NCBI RefSeq assembly: GCF_009909145.1
Contig: NZ_JAAAPJ010000017.1
Location: forward strand, 62,001 to 126,000
Length of the DNA: 64,000 nt
Direction of reading: 5' to 3'
Origin: Corallococcus silvisoli
GTDB taxonomy: Bacteria; Myxococcota; Myxococcia; Myxococcales; Myxococcaceae
A program made the position numbers and the translations under genes. Within the stretch, counting starts at the first letter, position 1. Every line of letters starts with the position of its first letter. Under the pieces are notes generated by a model. It worked only from the letters and a program-made list of their open reading frames with translations. It was not told where the DNA came from and did no database searches. Of the stretch, positions 47,327 through 55,578 are shown in pieces.

Positions 47327-48865
47327 CTACTTCTCCTGACGGGCGGGGCAGCCGCGCTTGAGCGTGTACTGGTAGTAGCCGATCTCGTCGATCCAGAACT
47401 CGCCCTGGAAGCGCCAGTAGTTCCACGACGCGCCCGGCATCTTCGGACGGTAGAGCGACTGCCGCGAGAGCAGCGCCTTCTGGTCCACGCCCGCGGAGAA
47501 GAGGTCCTTCTCATCGAGCGCCGTCTGGACGCGGATGATCTCCGCCTGGTCGGAGAACGTGCGGAGGTTGTCCGCGGCCTCCTGGATGCGGTTCTTCGCG
47601 AGCGTGCCGCCCACCTGCAGCAGGGTGCCGCGCACGTCCTCCAGCGACGCCACGGTCTGCGCGGCGAACGGGGTGCCACGCCACGGCCCTTCGCTGATGG
47701 CGCGCTTCTCCTCGTCCACGCGGGTGAGGGTCCGCATCACCTCCCGGATGCGCTCGTTGTTGCGGATCCACAGGTACACCGCGCGCGGCAGGCGGCGGTT
47801 CTCCGACGCCACCAGGTTGAAGGCCTGCACGGGCGGCAGGTCGTCTCCGGTGAAGGGCTCCAGCTGCTTGGCCATGGGGCCGTAGCGCTCGTCGAACGCG
47901 GCGAGCGTCGTCTTCACCTCGTCGTAGAGGCACGAGTAGTAATAGACGGTGGACTTGAGGATCCACGACTCCGGCTGGAAGGCGCCCTCGAACTGGGGCG
48001 CGTGCAGCGCCTGGAGGCTGCCCAGCGCGCCGCCGAAGTCCTCGTTCTGGAAGCGGGCGAAGCCGTTCTCGAACAACGCCTGATCCCAGAAGCGCGCGTA
48101 GCGGGGCACGCCTTCGTACGCCTTCACCGCGTCCGCGTACTCGCCCCGACGGTAGTGCACGCGCCCCAGGCCCAGGAGCGCCAGCTCGCGCGTCTCCCGC
48201 AGGTCCACCTGCGGCTCCTTCGTGGAGAGCACGGCCTGGAACGCGGCGAGGGCCTCCTGGTCCAGCGCCTCCCCTTCCCCGGGACGGCCCGGGAAGCGCG
48301 GATCCGCGAGCACGATGCCCAGCAGGTAGCGGGCCTTGGCGTAGACGCGGCTGTCGGGAGGCACGGCCTCCAGCAGCGCGCGCGCCTCCTCGAAGCGCAT
48401 GCGTCGCTGGCTGGCGGTGCCCACCAGGTAGTTGATGCGCGCGAGCACCTCCTTGGGCAGCGTGACCCACTGGTCTCGCACCTCGTCGGAGTAGGCCTGG
48501 TTGAGGATGCTGGGGATGAGGTTCTGCTCATCCAGCCGCTGCTGCATGTCCACCAGCCCCTCGATGGCCTTGAGGTACGAGGGGTGCTTGGGGCCGGCGT
48601 TGACGATGGCCGCGTAGGAGATGAAGGCCGCGACGGGCAGGTCCTTCTTCGCGAAGGTCTGCGCCAGGTAGTACTCGGCCTTGCCCTTCAGGTCCGTGTC
48701 CGCCCCCTCGGCGAGCTGCGCGAAGAGGGGGGCGGCGGTGTCGAACTGGCCCGCGTTGAACGCGGACAGCGCGCGGTTGTAGGCGCCCACGTCCTGCTGG
48801 GCGAAGGCGGCGGCGGGCAGGCAGAGGGGCCCGAGGACGACAAGGAGTCGAAGCAGTCGGGACAT
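47327..48865 (-). CDS. NfsC/GltC-like periplasmic TPR protein
   Basis: The 512-residue product has a signal peptide (LLRLLVVLGPLCLPAAAFAQ) and TPR-like helical repeats from the start of the mature protein (VGAYNRALSAFNAGQFDTAAPLFAQLAEGADTD, ALLGLGRVHYRRGEYADAVKAYEGVP). The C-terminal part is less repetitive, with DEVKTTLAAFDERYGP and a Trp-rich end (WNYWRFQGEFWIDEIGYYQYTL). It starts 2 bases after the stop of the upstream barrel gene. In the Glt and Nfs clusters the C protein is a periplasmic TPR partner of the A and B barrels, consistent with this order. A terminator follows. Confidence 0.88.
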   Translation of the reverse strand: MSRLLRLLVVLGPLCLPAAAFAQQDVGAYNRALSAFNAGQFDTAAPLFAQLAEGADTDLKGKAEYYLAQTFAKKDLPVAAFISYAAIVNAGPKHPSYLKAIEGLVDMQQRLDEQNLIPSILNQAYSDEVRDQWVTLPKEVLARINYLVGTASQRRMRFEEARALLEAVPPDSRVYAKARYLLGIVLADPRFPGRPGEGEALDQEALAAFQAVLSTKEPQVDLRETRELALLGLGRVHYRRGEYADAVKAYEGVPRYARFWDQALFENGFARFQNEDFGGALGSLQALHAPQFEGAFQPESWILKSTVYYYSCLYDEVKTTLAAFDERYGPMAKQLEPFTGDDLPPVQAFNLVASENRRLPRAVYLWIRNNERIREVMRTLTRVDEEKRAISEGPWRGTPFAAQTVASLEDVRGTLLQVGGTLAKNRIQEAADNLRTFSDQAEIIRVQTALDEKDLFSAGVDQKALLSRQSLYRPKMPGASWNYWRFQGEFWIDEIGYYQYTLKRGCPARQEK

Positions 48866-48867
48866 GG

Positions 48868-50088
48868 TTAGAAGAGCACCGAGAAGCCAGCATAGAAGCT
48901 GACGTTGTTGAGGACGTCCGACGAAGGCTCGGCGACGAGGTCCCTCCCGAGGATGATGTCCTCGCGGTAGTTCTTCTTCGTCTTCGGGTCCACGCCATCG
49001 AACTTCGCCACCTTGCAGCTGCCGCTCAGCGCCAGGCCGTCGAAGGGCTGGTTGGCGGCGCGCGCGGCCTCCAGCGCCTCGAAGTCCGACAGGTTGCACC
49101 CGTCCACCTTGTCCACGCGCGCGGTGTAGATGAGGTCGCGCACCTCCAGGCGGATGGCGTAGGACTTGCCGAACTGCACGCGGAAGCCGCCGCCCACCTC
49201 TCCCAGGAACTTGTTGCCGGTGTCGCCGAAGCGCGCGGGCACCTGGTACGTCGTGCCGTCCACCTCGTTGGCGACCGCCGGGCGGATGAGGTGGCGCGTC
49301 TTGCCAATGCCCGCGCCACCGCTCAGCACCACGCTGAACTGCGCCAGCGAGTTGTTGAAGAAGGCGAACTTGCCGTAGAGCGGCGTGACCTCCACGCCCG
49401 CGTGCGCGCCCCACTGGAGCAGCAGCGATGACGCGGCCTGGGCCTGCTCGCGCACCTTGTCGATGAGCTCCAGGTTGAAGCCACTCTCGTCGGAGTACCA
49501 GTTGTACTGGCCCCCCACCTGGAGGGCGAAGTTCTCCTGCAGGTGGTAGACGTAGTGGAGCGCGGTGCCCACGTGGTTGGTGAACTTGCCGTTCACCTGC
49601 ACCACGGCGGGGTACAGCGCCAGCTCGTGCTTGCCCTCGTCCGCGAAGCGCTTCTTCTGGACGATGTGGACGTTGACGTTCGGGTTGTAGAGCGGCGCGC
49701 CATTCACCAGCCGCTGCTGCTGCGCGTCCGTGGTGCGCGGAGCCTCATCGGTGTCCAGCACCGGCGCATCCGCGGGCGCGGTGCCGGACGTGGGGCCGCT
49801 GGCGGCCGGAGCCTGGGGCCGGGGAGAGGGCGTGCCGTCCGCGTCATCCTCGTCGGTGACGGGGGCGGCGCGCGCCGGAGCCTGGGTGGATTCCGGTGCC
49901 GACTGGGGCACCGCGGGCGCCTCGCGCTGGGTGCGCGCGCGCTCCGGAGGTTCCGCGGGTGACGGAGAGGCCGGCGCGGTCGCATCCGGGCCCGGAGCCG
50001 CCGGCGGCTGCGCTGGGGCCGCGCCTTGCGCGAACGCAAGGGCAGGCACCGCGGCGACGAGGAGCGCGATGGAACGGAAGGGTCGCAT
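48868..50088 (-). CDS. NfsB/GltB-like outer-membrane beta-barrel protein
   Basis: The 406-residue product has a signal peptide (SIALLVAAVPALAFAQ), a Pro/Ala/Thr-rich linker (about 20-115) and a strand-rich barrel region. The barrel includes ALYPAVVQVNGKFTNHVGTALHYVYHLQENFALQVGGQYNW and a terminal strand NNVSFYAGFSVLF ending in Phe. It belongs to the myxobacterial outer-membrane barrel type seen in NfsA/B and GltA/B. The upstream barrel gene ends 8 bases before its start and the TPR gene follows after 2 bases, so the three form one unit. The long linker is not needed for a barrel and may span the periplasm. Confidence 0.87.
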   Translation of the reverse strand: MRPFRSIALLVAAVPALAFAQGAAPAQPPAAPGPDATAPASPSPAEPPERARTQREAPAVPQSAPESTQAPARAAPVTDEDDADGTPSPRPQAPAASGPTSGTAPADAPVLDTDEAPRTTDAQQQRLVNGAPLYNPNVNVHIVQKKRFADEGKHELALYPAVVQVNGKFTNHVGTALHYVYHLQENFALQVGGQYNWYSDESGFNLELIDKVREQAQAASSLLLQWGAHAGVEVTPLYGKFAFFNNSLAQFSVVLSGGAGIGKTRHLIRPAVANEVDGTTYQVPARFGDTGNKFLGEVGGGFRVQFGKSYAIRLEVRDLIYTARVDKVDGCNLSDFEALEAARAANQPFDGLALSGSCKVAKFDGVDPKTKKNYREDIILGRDLVAEPSSDVLNNVSFYAGFSVLF

Positions 50089-50096
50089 AGGGAGGG

Positions 50097-50915
50097 TCAG
50101 AAGGAGTAGGTGTAGCCAAGGTCGAACTGCACCAGGTGCGTGAGGCCCGGGCTGCTCGCGGGTTCACCGGTGGGCCTTCCGGCCTCCCAGTCGTCACGCA
50201 GGAGGTTCACGCGGTAGCTGTCCTTGAAGATCCAGTCGCGCAGCTCCAGCCGGATGCCGTGGTGCTCCTGGATGAAGAAGCGGAAGCCCAGCGCGGCGGA
50301 CACCAACGGCGCCACGCGCGACTCCTTCACCCAGAAGTTCTCCGTCGCGCTGCCCCGGTCGTCCACGGACGTGCGGTTGTCACAGACGCCCGCGGCCCGA
50401 TCCACCACCTGGGTGCACTGGATGACGGACTGGCGCTTCAGGTTGCCAAAGCCACCGCCCGCCCAGAGGTACGTCTGGAAGTGCACCGGGATGTCCGCGA
50501 CGAGGCTGATCTTCCCGTAGATGGGAGCCCACCGCACGCCAGCGACGCCGTGCAGGTTCATCTGCCAGAGGTCTTCCAGCTCGTCCGTGACGCGCTTGTC
50601 CTCGCGGTCCAGGAAGGACTCGGAGATGGAGCGCGCCAGGCCCGTGTGGCGGCTGGCCGCGTAGCCCGCGCGGACCTCCAGCGCGAACGTGTCGAACAGG
50701 TTGTAGGCCAGCCCCAGGTCGAAGAAGTAGTGCGCCGTCAGGTGCGTCTGCACCGGCAGGCCCACGGACAGGGACAGCTCCGGGTGGCCCGCGGGCGTGT
50801 AGAGCCGGTTGCGGACGACCGCCGAATCCAGGACGCCGTCTTCCTGGGCGGCGGCGCCGAGCGCCGTCAGCGAGAGGCTCAGCGCGGCGAAGACGCGAAG
50901 CGTGCGTGCTTTCAT
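50097..50915 (-). CDS. NfsA/GltA-like outer-membrane beta-barrel protein
   Basis: The 272-residue product has a signal peptide (RVFAALSLSLTALGAAAQ) and barrel strands: LSLSVGLPVQTHLTAHYFFDLGLAYNLFDTFALEVRAGYA, GKISLVADIPVHFQTYLWAGGGFGN and the terminal HLVQFDLGYTYSF. It is the first gene of the eight-gene block. AGGAGAT immediately precedes the ATG. It is clearly homologous in layout to the next gene (same YGKI/YGKF and LRDWIF/VRDLIY segments), indicating an old duplication. In Myxococcus the A and B barrels form the outer-membrane part of the gliding or spore-coat machine. Confidence 0.87.
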   Translation of the reverse strand: MKARTLRVFAALSLSLTALGAAAQEDGVLDSAVVRNRLYTPAGHPELSLSVGLPVQTHLTAHYFFDLGLAYNLFDTFALEVRAGYAASRHTGLARSISESFLDREDKRVTDELEDLWQMNLHGVAGVRWAPIYGKISLVADIPVHFQTYLWAGGGFGNLKRQSVIQCTQVVDRAAGVCDNRTSVDDRGSATENFWVKESRVAPLVSAALGFRFFIQEHHGIRLELRDWIFKDSYRVNLLRDDWEAGRPTGEPASSPGLTHLVQFDLGYTYSF

Positions 50916-51240
50916 ATCTCCTGCCCGGCCCGGGGGTGGGCCGTTGGGTGATCCGGTCGCGTCCCGTCAACCGCGACGGCGAGGCACCGGCGTAGGAGAG
51001 CCATGTGAGCACGGCGCCCCTTCGCCGCAAGCGGATCCCAGCGACAGTCGGTAAAGTTTTCGCCCTTTGCCGCCAGGGCGACCAGCACTCAACGTTTCCA
51101 CGGGGATGCGGGGCCTCCCGCGGGGCCCGCGCACGCGCGACGCACTGGAAACGACGAACGCCCCGCCCGGAACCCGAGGGTGCCGGAAGCGGGGCGTCAG
51201 CGGGGCGCGGTGAAGCGCCCCGGCGTCAGCTGCGGAAGGA
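50916..51240. promoter_or_regulatory. Region between rplC and the eight-gene block
   Basis: 325 bases read leftward. The right part holds the rplC terminator (51158-51197). The rest should contain the promoter of the A-C unit. TTGACG on the minus strand near 50970 is a possible -35, but no good -10 follows. A GGCAAAG-GGCG element around 51060-51085 does not fit the sigma-54 spacing. No confident promoter is claimed. Confidence 0.35.
51150..51197 (-). terminator. Terminator after rplC
   Basis: On the minus strand ACGCCCCGC (51189-51197) pairs perfectly with GCGGGGCGT (51158-51166), with an inner CCGG/CCGG pair in the loop, followed by TCGTCGTTTCC. It begins 43 bases past the rplC stop. Confidence 0.65.
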
Positions 51241-51909
51241 CTAGCGCGCGGCCTTGTGCTGCGCGCGCATGGCCACCTTGATGCTGGGGCGCACGATGAC
51301 GATGCCGTCGTTGTGGCCGGCCACCGCGCCCTTCACGAGCACCAGGCCCTTCTCCACGTCCACGTCCACCACGGTCAGGTTCTGCGTGGTGACGCGGTCG
51401 ACGCCGTAGTGACCCGGCATCTTCTTGTTCGGGTACGTACGGCCCGGCGTCTTACGCTGACCGATGGCGCCCGGGTGACGCTGGTACTCGTGCGTACCGT
51501 GCGTCTTGGTCTGCGAACCCTTGAAGCTCCAGCGGCGCATGACGCCGGAGAAGCCGCGACCCTTGGTCACGCCGGTGACATCCACCAGCTCGCCCTTGGA
51601 GAACAGGTCCGCCTTGATGGCGTCGCCCACGTTGAAACCGGCGGCCTCCTCGGCCGTGACCCGGAACTCACGCAGGTGGCGGCGCGGCGTGGCGCTGGCC
51701 TTCTTGAAGAAGCCGAGCTGCGGCTTGTTCAGGACCTTCTCGCGAACCTCGCCGAAGCCCACGGTCACCGCGGAGTACTGATCCTTCTCCGGGGTGCGCT
51801 TGCCGACCACCAGACAGGTGTTGACGTCGATGACCGTCACCGGAACGAGGTTGCCCTCGTCGTTGAACACCTGGGTCATGCCGATCTTCTTGCCAATCAG
51901 ACCCTTCAC
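51241..51909 (-). CDS. rplC: 50S ribosomal protein L3
   Basis: The 222-residue product starts at a GTG with GAGGAC 5 bases upstream. It has the L3 N-terminus (KGLIGKKIGMTQVFNDEGNLVPVTVID) and the central DVTGVTKGRGFSGVMRRWSFKG segment. The usual RAPGSIG/MAGHMG stretch is replaced by RHPGAIGQRKTPGRTYPNKKMPGHYG. The C-terminus VLVKGAVAGHNDGIVIVRPS is normal. L3 nucleates 23S rRNA folding near the peptidyl-transferase centre. It stands alone: no rpsJ upstream, no rplD downstream, with its own promoter and terminator. Whether this is the only rplC or a second copy cannot be seen here. Confidence 0.95.
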   Translation of the reverse strand: MKGLIGKKIGMTQVFNDEGNLVPVTVIDVNTCLVVGKRTPEKDQYSAVTVGFGEVREKVLNKPQLGFFKKASATPRRHLREFRVTAEEAAGFNVGDAIKADLFSKGELVDVTGVTKGRGFSGVMRRWSFKGSQTKTHGTHEYQRHPGAIGQRKTPGRTYPNKKMPGHYGVDRVTTQNLTVVDVDVEKGLVLVKGAVAGHNDGIVIVRPSIKVAMRAQHKAAR

Positions 51910-52002
51910 GTCGTCCTCACAGCGAGCGCCCGTGGCGCCGAAAGCCCAATGAAATCAATGAACTGGCCTACACGCGTCCCCGCGGCCGCCAGGAAGCGGC
52001 GC

Positions 52003-52030
52003 AAGATAGCAAACACGCCCCTCACGTCAA
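52003..52030 (-). promoter_or_regulatory. Promoter of the isolated rplC
   Basis: On the minus strand TTGACG (52025-52030) and TATCTT (52003-52008) are spaced by 16 bases, a close match to a vegetative promoter. Transcription would start near 51996, leaving a leader of about 87 bases before the rplC GTG. Confidence 0.6.
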
Positions 52031-52052
52031 GCACCAAGGGTGAGCGGCCTCT

Positions 52053-52823
52053 TTACTGCGCGACGTCCAGCCGCTTGTAGAAAGGCTCCAGCTGCCTCTC
52101 CGCGATGCGCTGGGCATACACCTCTTCGCCGAGGAGGAACAGGGCTTGATCCAGATAATCTTCCGCGCCCTTGATCTCCTCCTCCTTGGCCGCGATGGAC
52201 TGATCCAGCTCCGCCATGCGGGTGTCGTGCCCGCTCTTCTGCTCCTCGGCGGCGTCCTCCAGCTCGATCAGGCGCTTGTGCGCCAGGATGCCGGCGGCGC
52301 CGGGCTGGCCGGGGGTGGGCGTGAGGGCGGTGGCCAGCTGGGCCTCCCAGTCCTCCACCTCGCGGGCCAGGCGCATCTGGGCGATGCGGTTCTTCTTGAG
52401 GTTCTGCTTGGCGGCGTCCAGCTTCGCGGGGTCCTGGGTGGTCATCTCCAGGTCCGCGAGCTTCACCTCCAGCTTCTTCAGGCCCACGATGGCGTAGCGC
52501 AGGTCGGCGCGGCGGGTGGCCAGCGTCTTGCGCAGGCCCTTCACCTTGCCCTCCACCGCCGTCACGGCCCGCTGGAAGCGGCCGGTGATCTCCTTCTGGG
52601 CCGCGCAGTCGTCCTCGTGTTGCGCCAGGAAGTCCTGGTACGCCACGTCCTCGTCGTTCATCTCCGCTTCCAGCGCCGCCAGTTCGTCCCGGCGCGCCTC
52701 CAGCACCTCTTCGGCGCGGTAGACGCGTTCCATGGAGCGGGGGCAGTTCGGCTTGCCCGGGAGGACGTCCCGGGCCAGGTCGCCGAGCTGGAAGATGAGA
52801 TCGTTGTAGCTCTCCTTCGCCAT
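52053..52823 (-). CDS. Coiled-coil protein of unknown function
   Basis: The 256-residue product is almost entirely helical with heptad-type charge patterning: RAEEVLEARRDELAALEAEMNDEDVAYQ, VEGKVKGLRKTLATRRADLRYAIVGLKKLEVKLADLEM and HDTRMAELDQSIAAKEEEIKG. A Pro/Gly break occurs near 165-175. The N-terminal segment NDLIFQLGDLARDVLPGKPNCPRSMERVY is less coil-like. There is no signal peptide or membrane helix. An in-frame ATG 12 bases earlier (52835) is an alternative start. I do not recognise the family. It lies leftward, upstream of rplC, but with a separate promoter for rplC in between. Confidence 0.8.
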   Translation of the reverse strand: MAKESYNDLIFQLGDLARDVLPGKPNCPRSMERVYRAEEVLEARRDELAALEAEMNDEDVAYQDFLAQHEDDCAAQKEITGRFQRAVTAVEGKVKGLRKTLATRRADLRYAIVGLKKLEVKLADLEMTTQDPAKLDAAKQNLKKNRIAQMRLAREVEDWEAQLATALTPTPGQPGAAGILAHKRLIELEDAAEEQKSGHDTRMAELDQSIAAKEEEIKGAEDYLDQALFLLGEEVYAQRIAERQLEPFYKRLDVAQ

Positions 52824-52894
52824 GGGCGGATTCATACGCCCAAGACGCCGGGACTGTCACCGGCCGAGCGCGTCCCGCGCGCCCGGCCCCGTTT

Positions 52895-53365
52895 TCAGGA
52901 GTCCGCGGGGGCCGCCACCACCTGGGATTCCCGCCGCACCGCCGCCAGGGCCCCCTCCGCCAGGGCGAGCAGCTCCCGGGCGCGGTCCTGCTCCTCGGTC
53001 CGGTTGAGCTCGCACACCCACGCGGACGACAGGTCCGCGTGCTGGCGCGCCATCTCCGCGGTCGTCTCATAGCGAGCGGCCGACGCACGGGCGAAGGCCC
53101 CCTCGCGGCGCAGCTCCAGCACCGTGTCCGGATCCAGGTCGATCTCCTCCGGAGGCACCGGCAGCGGGCCCCGCCCCAGCGCCGCCAGGCGGGCCAGCAG
53201 CCGCGACGCATGGGCTCGGCAGAACGCGGCCAGCACCATCAGCCGTGCCCGAACCCGTGCGTCGGTCATGCGCTCCGCCAACCCCGTCATGCGCCGGGCC
53301 GACACCACTTCCGCCTCCCACGCGGCGGCCAGTGCGGCGGCCAGCCGTGTATGCCTCGCACCCAT
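52895..53365 (-). CDS. Small helical protein, ferritin-like at most
   Basis: The 156-residue product looks like a four-helix arrangement: AAALAAAWEAEVVSARRMTGLAERM, RARLMVLAAFCRAHASRLLARLAAL, then a Pro-rich turn with PVPPEEIDLDPDTVLELRR, and ARYETTAEMARQHADLSSAWVCELNRTEEQDRARELLALAEGAL. Helical bundles with Glu and His in this spacing occur in ferritin-like proteins, but the paired ExxH metal motifs are not clear, so that label is tentative. No export signal. It may be co-transcribed with the coiled-coil gene 59 bases downstream. Confidence 0.7.
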   Translation of the reverse strand: MGARHTRLAAALAAAWEAEVVSARRMTGLAERMTDARVRARLMVLAAFCRAHASRLLARLAALGRGPLPVPPEEIDLDPDTVLELRREGAFARASAARYETTAEMARQHADLSSAWVCELNRTEEQDRARELLALAEGALAAVRRESQVVAAPADS

Positions 53366-53420
53366 CAGCGTCCCTCCCCCACCCTCGTCAGACGCAAGCT
53401 AGGAACGCAGGAGGGGTAAT

Positions 53421-54509
53421 TCAACCGACCGCGCGAGCAACCATCCAATAAAGCCCGACTCCCGCGAGGCACATGGATGACAGGCCCACCACCCTCGAGT
53501 GCAGCCGGGGCCTCCGCTGGAGGATGCGCAGCACCGGCACCAGCAGGGCCACCACCGCGGCCTGCCCCATCTCCACGCCCAGGTTGAAGCCGGCCAGGGC
53601 GGGCACCACCGCGTCGCCCAGCCCGTAGCCGCCGAGCACGCTCGCGAAGCCCAGCCCATGGACCAGGCCGAACAGGAAGGTGGTCCCCGCGCGGTGCGCG
53701 TGCCGGCGCAAGAGCAGGTTCTCCAGCGCCACATAGAGGATGGACGCGGCGATCGCGGCCTCGGCCCACCGCGTGCCGCGCGCGGACAGCGTGAAGACGC
53801 CCAGCGCCGTGAGCCCCAGCGTCAGCGAGTGCGCCAGCGTGAACGACGTCACCAGCACCAGGATGCGCCGGAACGAGCCGCCCACCAGCAGCACCGCCAG
53901 GAGGAACAGCAGGTGATCCACACCTCCCAGGATGTGGCGGACGCCCTCGCCCACCCAACCGGCGAAGCCCTCCGCCGCCCCGCCCGCGCCCTCCATGTCC
54001 AGCGTGGGATGCTCCCGATCCGCGAAGTCCGCGCCCGCGAACCCGCCTTCGGCTCCACCGCCCGCGCGGATCAGCCGGTAGCCCGGAGGCAGCGCGTCCA
54101 GCACGCCGAACGTCTGACGGAGGCGTCCCGGCGGGCAGGTGAACTCCGCGGCGAGCACCGCCGTGCCGTTGGCGTCATCCCATGCCACCTCCGAGGACTG
54201 GAGCACGCAGGGCGCCCCGTCCGCGGACAGCGGGAGCCGGCTCCAGATCCGTGCCTCCACCTCCGGGCGCGGGGCCTGGAGCACGGCGGACGGCGCACGG
54301 TCCACGTCCGGGCGGGCGGGCGGAAGGCCGGGCAGCAGCAGGCGCAGCGTGTCCGGCGTCAGGGTGAGCGTCTCCCGAACGCGCTCCGGGGACGCGGCCT
54401 CGCGGGCGACCCGCGCGGAGAGGAGATCGTCGGCATGGGCGGACGCGGCGCCCGGCCCCAGCAGGACCAGGGCCATGAACACCACCCGGACGGCGGGGGC
54501 CAGCTTCAT
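53421..54509 (-). CDS. HupE/UreJ-family membrane protein
   Basis: The 362-residue product has a signal peptide (VRVVFMALVLLGPGAASAHA), an extracytoplasmic domain of about 190 residues, and then six or seven membrane helices. These carry the His-containing motifs GVRHILGGVDHLLFLLAVLLVGG, TSFTLAHSLTLGL and TFLFGLVHGLGFASVLGG, and then GFNLGVEMGQ, the pattern of the HupE/UreJ_2 family. Members are linked to nickel or cobalt permeases, but in this long-domain subgroup the substrate is unproven. The ATG at 54509 is chosen because the signal peptide starts there. No hydrogenase or urease gene is nearby. Confidence 0.88.
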   Translation of the reverse strand: MKLAPAVRVVFMALVLLGPGAASAHADDLLSARVAREAASPERVRETLTLTPDTLRLLLPGLPPARPDVDRAPSAVLQAPRPEVEARIWSRLPLSADGAPCVLQSSEVAWDDANGTAVLAAEFTCPPGRLRQTFGVLDALPPGYRLIRAGGGAEGGFAGADFADREHPTLDMEGAGGAAEGFAGWVGEGVRHILGGVDHLLFLLAVLLVGGSFRRILVLVTSFTLAHSLTLGLTALGVFTLSARGTRWAEAAIAASILYVALENLLLRRHAHRAGTTFLFGLVHGLGFASVLGGYGLGDAVVPALAGFNLGVEMGQAAVVALLVPVLRILQRRPRLHSRVVGLSSMCLAGVGLYWMVARAVG

Positions 54510-54562
54510 CGCGCGCGGCAGCCTGCCCTCCGCGCGCCCCCCCGTCCACCTCCGGGTGCGGG

Positions 54563-55111
54563 CTACTCGTTCACGAACTCCAGGCGCACCTGACGCCGGC
54601 CCGAAAGCCCGCCGTGGTGCGCGCCGCAGCGCGGACAGATGAGGGGCGCGTCCCAGTCCCACGACGCCTGCACCTCCTCACCGCAGCAGACCAGGGGGAG
54701 CGTGCGCAGCACCTCCTCGTCCGGAGGCAGCGGCCGGGGCAGCGGCTCCGGCGCCACCGACACGAAGGTGGGCCGCGGGTTCTGCGACAGCGTGCGCTGC
54801 ACGTACGCCAGCTGCTCGTACCGCACGTGGTTCGCCCACGCGCGCGCCATCTGCTCCACGTGCGCGGATTGATCCGGCGTGAGCCACGCGTCCGGGAGCG
54901 CGCGGTGGCCGCAGTACAGGCAGTGCCACGCGGGCAGCTCCTCCGCGGTGTACGCCTCGTGCAGGTTCTCGAAGGGGAAGTAGCCTGCCAGCAGCCGCTG
55001 CAGCATCCCCGCGTCGTGGCGGCTGGGCCGCGTCTTGAAGGCGCGCTGGCAGCGGGGACACTCGCGCCGCACGAAGCCCGCCTTGTCTCGCGGCAACTCC
55101 AGCCACGCCAT
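54563..55111 (-). CDS. Zinc-ribbon protein with four Cys clusters
   Basis: The 182-residue product carries CPRCQ (about 19-23), CLYCGH (about 64-69), a CC pair in LVCCGEE, and CPRCGAHHGG near the C-terminus. It looks like two zinc ribbons, each made from separated Cys pairs, around a helical centre (SAHVEQMARAWANHVRYEQLAYVQRTL). I do not recognise a specific family. The ATG at 55111 has GGAG 6 bases upstream. A GTG at 55132 overlaps the stop of the upstream micro-membrane gene and would suit coupling; it adds 7 residues. Cytoplasmic by the lack of signal. Confidence 0.82.
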   Translation of the reverse strand: MAWLELPRDKAGFVRRECPRCQRAFKTRPSRHDAGMLQRLLAGYFPFENLHEAYTAEELPAWHCLYCGHRALPDAWLTPDQSAHVEQMARAWANHVRYEQLAYVQRTLSQNPRPTFVSVAPEPLPRPLPPDEEVLRTLPLVCCGEEVQASWDWDAPLICPRCGAHHGGLSGRRQVRLEFVNE

Positions 55112-55128
55112 GTCCAGCTCCGGCGGGT

Positions 55129-55287
55129 TCACGCCAGCCCCCGCCTGCGCCCCAGCGACGCGACGCCCAGCACGAACGCGATGAGCGAGAACACCAGCAG
55201 CAGGTGCACCCAGTGCCCCTCCGTCGAGCCGGTGATCAGCCCCATCCCCCACAACACCAGCAAGATGATGCCCATGGTCCAGTACAC
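55129..55287 (-). CDS. Lmo0937-family small membrane protein
   Basis: The 52-residue product reads VYWTMGIILLVLWGMGLITGSTEGHWVHLLLVFSLIAFVLG with two hydrophobic helices. It matches the short Lmo0937-type pattern of W-T-x-x-x-I-L-L-V-L-W-x-x-G-x-x-x, a Gly-containing turn and H-x-L-L-V. Function of this family is not established. A GTG at 55287 gives the family-typical start; the ATG at 55275 is an alternative. It precedes the zinc-ribbon gene and may be coupled to it. Confidence 0.75.
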   Translation of the reverse strand: MYWTMGIILLVLWGMGLITGSTEGHWVHLLLVFSLIAFVLGVASLGRRRGLA

Positions 55288-55502
55288 GCCACGCCTCCCG
55301 CCACACAGGGCCCATGAATCAGACCGGGCGCAAGCTAGGAACGAGGAGGCCCCTCGGCAACAGGTGGCGCTTTCTGCAGGGTCAGGTTGGGCAACAAACT
55401 TCCCAGCCCGGGCATTTTTTCCGGACACCGGGAGACGCGCCGCGCCCCGTTTCAGACCCTCTCTTAAGGATCCGTGAGGCAGCGGGCGGACGCAACGTAC
55501 GC
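55288..55502. other. Non-coding region between divergent genes
   Basis: About 215 bases between the leftward micro-membrane gene and the rightward transglycosylase promoter. No ORF with coding bias is seen. GGATCCG near 55468 and a T-rich patch near 55415 are the only notable features. Confidence 0.35.
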
Positions 55503-55518
55503 TGGCACGTTGCCTGCT
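55503..55518 (+). promoter_or_regulatory. Candidate sigma-54 promoter of the lytic transglycosylase gene
   Basis: TGGCAC (55503-55508), five bases, then CTGCT (55514-55518) keeps the invariant GG-N10-GC of sigma-54 promoters, with a single departure from TTGCW. It lies about 60 bases upstream of the ATG. Confidence 0.5.
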
Positions 55519-55578
55519 TAGCCTCTGGGTGTGGGCGAGTCAGCGGGCGCGGGCGGCGGGGCGCCAGGGGAGGGCGAG

